The notes beneath the pieces were generated by a model. It saw only the letters and a program-made list of their open reading frames with translations, was not told the DNA's origin and made no database searches. The position numbers and the translations under genes were made by a program. Shown here piece by piece: positions 1 through 5,421 of a stretch of 11,497 nt of DNA. The stretch covers positions 1 through 11,497 of the forward strand of contig URCX01000053.1 of the NCBI GenBank assembly GCA_900546465.1, read 5' to 3'. Source of the DNA: an uncultured Bacteroidota bacterium. GTDB lineage: Bacteria; Bacteroidota; Bacteroidia; Bacteroidales; P3. Position 1 is the first letter of the stretch. Every line of letters begins with the position of its first letter.

Positions 1-30
1 GAAAACAAGATTAAAAACATACTTCATCAT
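1..30 (-). CDS. N-terminal fragment of a divergent gene, product unknown
   Basis: Only the first ten codons lie in the window. Reading leftward from the ATG at 30-28 gives MMKYVFNLVF and the frame is open to the window edge; the second ATG at 27-25 is an equally good start. A lysine followed by a hydrophobic run is what the start of a signal peptide or a membrane protein looks like, but ten residues do not identify a family. The call rests mainly on a TATCTTTGC promoter element on the same strand at 70-62, about 31 bases upstream, a distance similar to the other genes here. The gene is divergent from the EamA transporter at 161. Confidence 0.5.
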   Translation of the reverse strand, partial: MMKYVFNLVF

Positions 31-61
31 CTCTGTAATTCAAATTAAGGATTAAGCATCT

Positions 62-70
62 GCAAAGATA
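62..70 (-). promoter_or_regulatory. Leftward promoter, Bacteroidetes -7 element
   Basis: GCAAAGATA on the plus strand reads TATCTTTGC on the minus strand, an exact match to the Bacteroidetes -7 consensus TAnnTTTG and identical to the elements before dcp, tnaA, korA and the TPR gene. No good -33 TTTG is visible at the expected distance. It would drive the gene entering the window at 30-1. Confidence 0.6.
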
Positions 71-131
71 TGAAAAACCTTTCATTCTCTTTCCGACACC
101 GTTTCTGCATTATTCCTCGGGGAATAAATCG

Positions 132-140
132 TACCTTTGC
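132..140 (+). promoter_or_regulatory. Promoter of the EamA transporter gene, -7 element
   Basis: TACCTTTGC matches TAnnTTTG and ends 20 bases before the ATG at 161. Transcription would begin near 146-148, giving a very short leader. This decides the start codon: the in-frame TTG at 137 lies inside the promoter element and cannot be the start of this transcript. The -33 region is not convincing. Confidence 0.65.
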
Positions 141-160
141 AAACCAAAACAAGCCATATC

Positions 161-1096
161 ATGAAACAATCATACGCAGGACACATTGCAATAATAGCAG
201 TTAACCTCATTTTCGGTTTCAATACCCCTATAACCAAATCCGTTCTTGATTCCCAATATGCCATTTCTCCTCTTGCATTGACTTTTATGCGATTTGTGGG
301 AGCGACACTTGTCTTCTGGATTGCAGCCTTTATGTTCAAAGCTCCGAAAGCAAGTAAAAAAGATATTCTGATAATGATTATTGCATCTCTTTTGGGCATT
401 TCGCTCAATCAGATGTGCTTCGTGGTAGGACTGTCATCGACCTCGCCGGTCGATGCCTCCATTGTGGTTACACTTACACCGGTTCTGACAATGATTGCGG
501 CGGCAATATTCCTGCGAGAGCCTATAACCTTTCTCAAGGTCTTGGGAGTGATGATAGGTTGCAGCGGAGCCTTGTTACTAATCCTCACTTCGGCAAACCA
601 ATCCTCGGTTGCCGGTTCATGGAGCGGCAATTTGTTCTGTCTGCTCAGTTGCATAGCTTACGCCCTATACCTTACATTATTCAAGAAACTCATTCAACGA
701 AATCATCCTCTCACTCTTATGAAATGGATGTTCCTATTCGGTTCGTTCATGGTGTTTCCTGTTTGTTACAAGCCTCTTTCGCAAGTACCCTTTGCCGCAC
801 TTCCGGCAAGTCTGTGGCTGAAAATAGCTTATGTCATACTTGCCGCAACCTTTGTTACCTATCTTCTCATACCTATAGGGCAGGTAAGACTCCGCCCGAC
901 TGTTCTTTCAATGTACAATTATCTGCAACCGATAGTAACAACTCTCGTTGCCGTTCTTATGGGCATGGGTACGTTCGGTTGGCACAAAGCCTTGGCAGCC
1001 GGATTGGTCTTCTTGGGCGTATATGTCGTAACTCAAAGCAAGTCTCGCAAGCAAATGGACGCAGAAAAAGCAGAAAAAGAGAAATTAACCGACTGA
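161..1096 (+). CDS. DMT-superfamily (EamA/RhaT family) inner-membrane transporter
   Basis: A 311-residue integral membrane protein of the drug/metabolite transporter superfamily, close to the family's usual length of about 300. The translation shows about ten hydrophobic segments arranged as two EamA repeats, roughly residues 8-142 and 155-295. The first repeat opens with a NLIFGFNTPITKS stretch typical of the family, and the second with a CLLSCIAYALYLTLFKK stretch. A highly charged tail (SRKQMDAEKAEKEKLTD) follows the last membrane segment and should be cytoplasmic. Family members export or import amino acids, purines or other small metabolites; the substrate cannot be told from sequence. 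The ATG at 161 is preferred over the in-frame TTG at 137, which sits in the -7 element. It is followed after 84 bases by dcp, which has its own promoter. Confidence 0.88.
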   Translation: MKQSYAGHIAIIAVNLIFGFNTPITKSVLDSQYAISPLALTFMRFVGATLVFWIAAFMFKAPKASKKDILIMIIASLLGISLNQMCFVVGLSSTSPVDASIVVTLTPVLTMIAAAIFLREPITFLKVLGVMIGCSGALLLILTSANQSSVAGSWSGNLFCLLSCIAYALYLTLFKKLIQRNHPLTLMKWMFLFGSFMVFPVCYKPLSQVPFAALPASLWLKIAYVILAATFVTYLLIPIGQVRLRPTVLSMYNYLQPIVTTLVAVLMGMGTFGWHKALAAGLVFLGVYVVTQSKSRKQMDAEKAEKEKLTD

Positions 1097-1135
1097 AAGC
1101 CTCTCGGAAAGAATACACGGAATTGTTCGATTTTG

Positions 1136-1144
1136 TATCTTTGC
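1136..1144 (+). promoter_or_regulatory. Promoter of dcp, -7 element
   Basis: TATCTTTGC lies in the 84-base gap after the transporter and ends 36 bases before the dcp ATG, implying a leader of about 30 bases. No clear -33 box is seen. No terminator is visible after the transporter, so some read-through into dcp is possible. Confidence 0.65.
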
Positions 1145-1180
1145 AGGCGAAAATCATAAATCAATAAAACACAATAAGAA

Positions 1181-3283
1181 ATGAGGAAAACAGTAATGTC
1201 ATTACTCGCAGCAGGCATGCTATTTGCTGCATGCAACAAGCAAGACAATGCGGACAATCCGCTTTTGCAGAAATGGGATACCCCGTTTGAAACGGCACCT
1301 TTCGAGAAGATAAAGCCGGAACATTATCTGCCTGCATTCAAAGCGGCAATAGAGCAACACGACAAGGAAATCCAAGAAATCGTTTCCAACAAAGAAGCCG
1401 CAACATTCGATAACACCATAGCGGCTTTGGAGTTCAGCGGTCAGTTGCTTTCCCGCATTCAAGGCGTTTACTTCAACATGTTGGCAGCCAACACAAGCAC
1501 CGAATTGCAAAAGGCACAGGAAGAAATAGGTCCCTTGTTGGCTCACCATTCCGACAATGTTTCCATGAATGCAGAGCTGTTCAAGAGAGTGAAAGCGGTA
1601 TGGGACAACAAGGATAAGCAAAATTATACCGACGAACAAAAGGCTGTATTGGAGAAAGTCTATAAAAACTTCGTTCGCAACGGTGCTTTGCTTGACGCAA
1701 ACAAACAAAAGGAATTGAGAGAAGTCAATAGCGAACTTACAAAAGTCGAAGCCAAATTCGATGCCAACCTTTTGGCAGAGACAAAGGCTTACAAACTTGT
1801 GGTAGGTAAGAAAGAGGATTTGGCAGGACTGCCACAAGGCGAGATAGACAAGGCAGCGGCTTTGGCAAAGTCCACAGGCTTGGACGGCAAATGGGTTTTC
1901 ACCCTTGACAATCCTTCATTCATTCCGTTCGTTACTTATGCCGCCAATCGCGAACTTCGCAAGCATATATTCGAAGCAAGAATCAATCGTTGCAATAAGG
2001 GAGGAGCAACAGACAACAATGCTTTGGTCGCAAAGATGGCAGAGTTGAGAGCAAAGAAAGCCGATATCTTGGGATACGAAACCTTTGCCCATTATCAGTT
2101 GGAGGAAAGAATGGCAAAAACACCCGATAAAGTATTCAAACTATTGGAGGACTTGCTTTCTTACTCCGTTCCCGTGGCTAAAAAAGAAGCCGCAGAATTT
2201 CAAAAGCTCCTCGATAAAGACGAAAAAGGAGCCAAACTCGAAGCATGGGACATGTATTACTATGCCGAAAAGGTGCGTCAACAAAAATATGACTTCGATG
2301 CAGAGCAAACACGCCCTTATTTTGAAATCGACAACGTAAGACAAGGTTGCTTTGAAACCCTTACAAAGCTATACGGCATCAGTTTCACCGAGAGAAAAGA
2401 CATTTCCGTTTATGCAGAGGACGTAAGAGTATTCGAAGCCAAGAACGAAAAAGGCGAACACGTAGGAATATTGTATTGGGATCCATTTACAAGAGACTCC
2501 AAGCAATCCGGAGCATGGTGTAACGAATATCGCGGACAATATCGCCAAAACGGCAAGAACACAACCTGCATAATCACAGTATGTTTCAATTATGCGAAAG
2601 CACCGAACGGAAGAACGACCCTTACGGCAGATGAAGCCGCAACCGTATTCCATGAAATGGGACACGCAATTCACCAATTACTTTCCGATTGCACCTATCC
2701 TTCGGTATCAGGAACCAATGTAGCAAGAGACTTTGTAGAGTTACCATCACAAGTATTGGAACACTGGTGCTTCGAACCGGAAGTTTTGGCAATGTATGCA
2801 AAGAACGAGAAAGGCGAAGTGATACCGGAAGCACTTCTATCCCGCATGAAAGCCGTCGGAACATTCAATCAAGGATTTGCATTCAGCGAAATATTGGCTG
2901 CATCTTACCTTGACATGTGCTTCCACTCCATAAAAGCCGGAGAAAAAGTCAATACACAGGAATTTGAGAAAGCCGCAATGAACAAAATCGGCATGATAAG
3001 TCAAATCCCTCCTCGTTACCGTTCCACATACTTCTCTCACTGCTTCGGCGATGGAGGATACAGTGCAGGTTACTACTCCTACACATGGAGCGAATGGTTG
3101 GATGCCGACGCATTCGAAGCATTCAAGGAAGCCGGAAACATATTCGACCCTGCCACTGCTGCCAAATTCAAAATCCTTTTGAGCAGCGGCTCGACCAAAG
3201 ACGCAATGCAGTTGTACAAAGATTTCAGAGTAAGAGAACCAAATATCAAAGCATTATTGAAAAACTGCGGAATGTCGAAATAA
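1181..3283 (+). CDS. dcp: M3-family zinc metallopeptidase, Dcp-type peptidyl-dipeptidase, lipoprotein
   Basis: 700 residues, within the usual length of peptidyl-dipeptidase Dcp and oligopeptidase A (about 680). The family trims short peptides, Dcp releasing C-terminal dipeptides. The zinc site is complete: H491-E-M-G-H495 (HExxH) and the third ligand E520 in DFVELPSQ, 25 residues after the second histidine as in other M3 peptidases. Near the C-terminus a GGYSAGYYSYTW stretch matches the conserved tyrosine-rich substrate loop, followed by LDADAF, typical of Dcp. The N-terminus is a lipoprotein signal: basic MRK, a hydrophobic core and Cys18 after LFAA; Phe at -3 is a slightly loose lipobox. 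It is therefore probably anchored to a membrane facing the periplasm, unlike E. coli Dcp, which has no lipobox. It probably feeds dipeptides to amino acid fermentation. The Dcp versus OpdA distinction is inferred from overall motif resemblance. Confidence 0.92.
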   Translation: MRKTVMSLLAAGMLFAACNKQDNADNPLLQKWDTPFETAPFEKIKPEHYLPAFKAAIEQHDKEIQEIVSNKEAATFDNTIAALEFSGQLLSRIQGVYFNMLAANTSTELQKAQEEIGPLLAHHSDNVSMNAELFKRVKAVWDNKDKQNYTDEQKAVLEKVYKNFVRNGALLDANKQKELREVNSELTKVEAKFDANLLAETKAYKLVVGKKEDLAGLPQGEIDKAAALAKSTGLDGKWVFTLDNPSFIPFVTYAANRELRKHIFEARINRCNKGGATDNNALVAKMAELRAKKADILGYETFAHYQLEERMAKTPDKVFKLLEDLLSYSVPVAKKEAAEFQKLLDKDEKGAKLEAWDMYYYAEKVRQQKYDFDAEQTRPYFEIDNVRQGCFETLTKLYGISFTERKDISVYAEDVRVFEAKNEKGEHVGILYWDPFTRDSKQSGAWCNEYRGQYRQNGKNTTCIITVCFNYAKAPNGRTTLTADEAATVFHEMGHAIHQLLSDCTYPSVSGTNVARDFVELPSQVLEHWCFEPEVLAMYAKNEKGEVIPEALLSRMKAVGTFNQGFAFSEILAASYLDMCFHSIKAGEKVNTQEFEKAAMNKIGMISQIPPRYRSTYFSHCFGDGGYSAGYYSYTWSEWLDADAFEAFKEAGNIFDPATAAKFKILLSSGSTKDAMQLYKDFRVREPNIKALLKNCGMSK

Positions 3284-3390
3284 ACCCATATTTCGCTTCT
3301 AACAACAAAAGAATAGCGGTCGGCTTTGCAGCTTACCACTCTTCTTTTTACACTTTTCATTTTCATGAATATAGCAAAGACCGCAAATAC

Positions 3391-3486
3391 AACGCCCTTT
3401 CATGAAAACTGAAACGCCGAAAGAATTTCATAGAACGCTGTTTTAATTTTCTGAAAGGGCGTTTTAATCACAGCGAAAGGGCGTTT
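3391..3486. repeat. Inverted repeat with a second copy of one arm (alternative hairpin)
   Basis: The left arm AACGCCCTTTCA (3391-3402) is perfectly complementary to TGAAAGGGCGTT (3452-3463). After a single bulged T (3403) pairing continues for 5 bp, GAAAA (3404-3408) with TTTTC (3447-3451), leaving a loop of 38 bases. The right-arm core GAAAGGGCGTTT occurs again at 3475-3486, 22 bases further on, so the left arm could pair with either copy. A TTTT run at 3462-3465 overlaps the end of the right arm, so the first hairpin could act as a weak long-loop terminator for dcp. The loop carries one copy of the TCTTWCGGCG motif on the minus strand. Confidence 0.65.
3415..3424 (-). repeat. Intergenic motif TCTTWCGGCG, copy 1
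   Basis: Minus strand reads TCTTTCGGCG inside ATTCTTTCGGCGTTT. It shares 14 identical bases (CGCCGAAAGAATTT in the opposite sense) with the copy at 10057. It sits in the loop of the hairpin after dcp. Confidence 0.4.
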
Positions 3487-3590
3487 GGGAAAGTTCTTTC
3501 AGGCTTGGTGGAAATATTATCCTTTTTTGCTTTGCTGCAAGTGAAAGAATGAGGCATGGAAGCGGTATGTGTAAAAAAATGAGTCTTTGT

Positions 3591-3622
3591 TTTGTGTATT
3601 CAAAGATTTGTCATATCTTTGC
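3591..3622 (+). promoter_or_regulatory. Promoter of tnaA, -33 TTTG and -7 TATCTTTGC
   Basis: The best promoter of the window: TTTG at 3591-3594, a 19-base spacer, and TATCTTTGC at 3614-3622, matching the published Bacteroides arrangement of TTTG, about 19-21 bases, TAnnTTTG. Transcription would start near 3629, about 175 bases before the tnaA ATG, by far the longest leader in the window. Confidence 0.8.
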
Positions 3623-3636
3623 GAATTGTAAGTAAG

Positions 3637-3651
3637 ATGTCAAGAAAATGA
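3637..3651 (+). CDS. Very short upstream ORF (4 codons) in the tnaA leader
   Basis: ATG TCA AGA AAA TGA encodes MSRK. It begins about 8 bases after the predicted transcript start, and its stop overlaps the next start as ATGA (3648-3651), the layout of translationally coupled genes. It may be chance; a frame this short carries no statistical weight by itself. Confidence 0.2.
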   Translation: MSRK

Positions 3652-3728
3652 ATTCGTATTTGTTTTCACTTATCATTTACAGGACGTTCCTCAACATCAA
3701 GGAGAGGGATTGCTTCCTTTTGCCTTAA
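3648..3728 (+). CDS. Candidate leader peptide ORF of tnaA (26 codons)
   Basis: A 26-residue frame begins MNSYLFSLIIYR and ends RDCFLLP before TAA. E. coli TnaC is 24 residues, begins MN, and ends in Pro directly before its stop, which is where the ribosome stalls; position, length and the Pro-stop ending are similar. The residue 12 before the final Pro, where TnaC has its essential Trp, is Phe14 here, followed by Leu-Asn-Ile where TnaC has Phe-Asn-Ile. Without the Trp it cannot be called a true TnaC. It sits about 75 bases before the tnaA ATG in a different frame. Whether it is translated is unknown; a random frame of this length is quite likely. Confidence 0.25.
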   Translation: MNSYLFSLIIYRTFLNIKERDCFLLP

Positions 3729-3735
3729 TACACCG

Positions 3736-3745
3736 TCTTACGGCG
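3736..3745 (+). repeat. Intergenic motif TCTTWCGGCG, copy 2
   Basis: TCTTACGGCG, part of a 13-base identity (TCTTACGGCGAAT, 3736-3748) with the copy at 10015-10027 in the same orientation. It lies in the tnaA leader, just before the small AT-rich inverted repeat. Confidence 0.4.
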
Positions 3746-3802
3746 AATTTGAATTTGAAATTCGTATTATTCATTATTATAAACAATTAAAAGATAGTAT
3801 TT

Positions 3803-5182
3803 ATGGAATTACCTTTTGCAGAGTCTTGGAAAATCAAGATGGTAGAGCCTATAAAGAAATCCACTCGTGAAGAACGTGAAAAGTGGTTGGAAGAGGCTCA
3901 TAACAACATTTTTATGTTGAAATCGGAACAAGTTTATATCGACCTTTTGACTGATTCGGGTACAGGTTCGATGTCAGATCGTCAATGGGCTGCCATGATG
4001 ATGGGTGATGAGAGTTACAGTGGCGCTCGTTCGTTTTTTGATTTCAAAGAGGTGGTTAACAGAATTACGGGCTTCAAGTATGTTATCCCAACTCATCAGG
4101 GTCGTGCTGCCGAGAATGTTTTGTTCTCTTACCTTGTGAAAGAGGGAAATGTTATCCCCGGTAATGCTCACTTCGACACCACAAAAGGGCATATAGAAAG
4201 CAGAAAAGCTTTTGCAATAGATGTAACAACGGACGAGGCAAAGGATACTCAGTTGGAGGTGCCTTTCAAGGGAAATGTTTCTTTGGAAAAGTTGGAAAAG
4301 ATTTTGAAGGAGAATAAAGGCAATGTGCCTTTTATGGTTTTGACTGTTACGAACAACACCGTCGGTGGACAACCTGTCAGCATGAAGAACATTCGTGAGA
4401 CTTGCGAACTTTGTCATAAGTATGGCGTTCCGGTGAACATGGACTCGGCTCGTTTTGCCGAAAACGCATATTTTATCAAAACTCGTGAGGAAGGATATGC
4501 CGATAAATCAATCAAGGAAATTGCAAAAGAGATGTTCTCTTACGCCGACTGCATGACCATGAGTGCAAAGAAAGACGGCTTGGTGAACATGGGAGGTTTT
4601 ATTGCTACTAATAAGGAAGACTGGTATGAGGGAGCGAAGAAGTTCTGCATTCCTTTTGAAGGTTTCTTGACTTATGGCGGTATGAATGGTAGAGATATGG
4701 CTGCCTTGGCTGTGGGTTTGGATGAGAATACAGAGTTCGATATGCTTGATACCCGTATCAGACAAGTACAATATCTTGCAAAGAAATTGGACGAATATGG
4801 TATCCCTTACCAAAGACCTGCCGGCGGACATGCAATCTTTGTTGATGCGGATAAAATCCTTACTCACGTCCCTAAGCAGGAGTTCCCTGCACAGACGTTG
4901 ACATGCGAGCTTTATTTGGAAGCAGGTATCAGAGCTTGTGAAATAGGATACATTCTTGCAGATAGAGACCCTGTTACGAGAGAAAATCGTTTCGGAGGCT
5001 TGGATTTCGTTCGTTTGTGTATCCCTCGCCGTGTTTATACCAATAATCACATGGATGTAATTGCCGCAGCATTGAAGAATGTTTACGATAGAAGAGAAAA
5101 GGTTACTCGCGGACTTGAAATAACATGGGAAGCCGAATTGATGAGACACTTCACCGTACAGTTGAAACGTTTGGGTAAATAA
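3803..5182 (+). CDS. tnaA: Tryptophanase (L-tryptophan indole-lyase), PLP enzyme
   Basis: Cytoplasmic beta-eliminating lyase splitting L-tryptophan into indole, pyruvate and ammonia. At 459 residues it fits the tryptophanase/tyrosine phenol-lyase family (about 456-471). Family marks in order: YIDLLTDSGTGSMSD near residue 46, the PLP phosphate loop THQGRAAEN near 100, D214 and R217 in MDSARFAENAYF (D214 should contact the pyridine nitrogen), and the PLP lysine K257 in MSAKKDGL. Three positions separate it from tyrosine phenol-lyase: Asp125 in FDTTKGH (Thr in TPL), Ile381 in RACEIG (Arg in TPL), and His449 in MRHFT (Phe in TPL); all three are the tryptophanase state. The phosphate loop has QGRAAE where the enterobacterial enzymes have QGRGAE. 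The ATG at 3803 gives MELPFAESWKIK, aligning with known N-termini. It is a single-gene unit with its own promoter, long leader and terminator; no tnaB permease follows. Confidence 0.93.
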   Translation: MELPFAESWKIKMVEPIKKSTREEREKWLEEAHNNIFMLKSEQVYIDLLTDSGTGSMSDRQWAAMMMGDESYSGARSFFDFKEVVNRITGFKYVIPTHQGRAAENVLFSYLVKEGNVIPGNAHFDTTKGHIESRKAFAIDVTTDEAKDTQLEVPFKGNVSLEKLEKILKENKGNVPFMVLTVTNNTVGGQPVSMKNIRETCELCHKYGVPVNMDSARFAENAYFIKTREEGYADKSIKEIAKEMFSYADCMTMSAKKDGLVNMGGFIATNKEDWYEGAKKFCIPFEGFLTYGGMNGRDMAALAVGLDENTEFDMLDTRIRQVQYLAKKLDEYGIPYQRPAGGHAIFVDADKILTHVPKQEFPAQTLTCELYLEAGIRACEIGYILADRDPVTRENRFGGLDFVRLCIPRRVYTNNHMDVIAAALKNVYDRREKVTRGLEITWEAELMRHFTVQLKRLGK

Positions 5183-5215
5183 TTGCAACTTGAAACGTTT
5201 CGTACGTAATACTTG

Positions 5216-5253
5216 CAAAGGCAGGGGCAACGCAAAACCCCTGCCTTTGTTTT
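5216..5253 (+). terminator. Intrinsic terminator of tnaA
   Basis: A perfect 12-bp stem, CAAAGGCAGGGG (5216-5227) with CCCCTGCCTTTG (5238-5249), encloses a 10-base loop and is followed directly by TTTT (5250-5253). It begins 33 bases after the tnaA stop. Between stop and hairpin an 11-base sequence from the gene's end (TTGAAACGTTT, 5162-5172) recurs at 5190-5200. Confidence 0.9.
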
Positions 5254-5302
5254 GAAGATGGGAAAGGGTAACAAAGACTTTGAAAAGAAGTGAAGCCTCT
5301 AA

Positions 5303-5319
5303 TTTGAAAGGCTTTCAAA
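5303..5319. repeat. Perfect palindrome upstream of korA, possible operator
   Basis: TTTGAAAG and CTTTCAAA flank a single central G, giving 8-bp arms without mismatch. The centre (5311) is 62 bases before the first base of the korA -7 element and about 75 before the likely transcription start. That is a position where a dimeric activator could bind, but no protein or regulon can be named. With a one-base spacer it cannot form a normal RNA hairpin, which favours a DNA site over a terminator. Confidence 0.4.
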
Positions 5320-5372
5320 CCGGAGTGGAAAATAAAAAGCGGAAAAGGCGTTCCCAAGTGAAAGAAACTTGC

Positions 5373-5381
5373 TATCTTTGC
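5373..5381 (+). promoter_or_regulatory. Promoter of korAB, -7 element
   Basis: TATCTTTGC ends 40 bases before the korA ATG. About 18 bases upstream is TTCC (5351-5354), a poor -33 match, so the promoter may rely on an activator. The stretch 5254-5302 before it holds nothing else I can support. Confidence 0.65.
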
Positions 5382-5421
5382 CGGAATTTTAGACGGAGAA
5401 AAAATAAAAAACAATATAGAT

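Larger units (their letters stand above)
3284..3590. other. Intergenic stretch between dcp and the tnaA promoter, no gene seen
   Basis: No convincing coding region on either strand. Short frames here are tails or shadows of dcp. The first 100 bases show no structure I can support. The part from 3391 to 3486 is rich in short direct and inverted repeats (listed separately). From 3487 the sequence runs AT-rich into the tnaA promoter. No compact intrinsic terminator follows dcp; the long-loop hairpin at 3391-3463 is the only candidate. Confidence 0.6.
3629..3802 (+). promoter_or_regulatory. Long 5' leader of tnaA, candidate regulatory leader
   Basis: Between the predicted transcription start and the tnaA ATG lie about 175 bases, against roughly 13-35 for the other genes here. 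It holds two short ORFs overlapping by ATGA, then a 7-bp AT-rich inverted repeat (CGAATTT 3744-3750 with AAATTCG 3758-3764), a copy of TCTTWCGGCG at 3736, and a duplicated AATTCGTATT (3651-3660 and 3759-3768). In E. coli and Proteus the tna operon is controlled by a leader peptide, TnaC, that stalls the ribosome when free tryptophan is present. Here no frame of the leader contains a TGG codon, so the classical Trp-codon-dependent mechanism is not supported. A leader-based control of another kind is an inference from length and layout. Confidence 0.4.

Noticed and set aside
137..160. TTG start of the transporter at 137
   Set aside because: It lies inside the TACCTTTGC promoter element, upstream of the expected transcription start; the ATG at 161 gives the family's normal N-terminus.
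415..1167. A 250-codon frame on the plus strand overlapping the transporter gene
   Set aside because: It lies out of frame within a clear membrane protein gene, its translation is rich in Cys, Ser, Arg and His with no domain, and it runs through the dcp promoter. It is a shadow frame.
3284..3590. CRISPR array suggested by repeated GAAAGGGCGTTT
   Set aside because: The units are only 12 bases, two in the same orientation plus one inverted, without spacers of regular length and with no cas gene nearby.
3648..3728. Calling the leader peptide a true TnaC with tryptophan-dependent stalling
   Set aside because: There is no Trp codon in any frame of the leader, and Trp12 is essential in the known mechanism. 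It is kept only as a candidate short ORF.
3803..5182. Tyrosine phenol-lyase instead of tryptophanase
   Set aside because: The three discriminating positions are Asp125, Ile381 and His449, all in the tryptophanase state; tyrosine phenol-lyase has Thr, Arg and Phe.
4508..5230. A 240-codon minus-strand frame opposite tnaA
   Set aside because: It is fully antisense to a well-conserved enzyme gene, has no promoter element, and starts inside the tnaA terminator hairpin. Similar antisense frames in dcp, korA and korB were dropped for the same reason.
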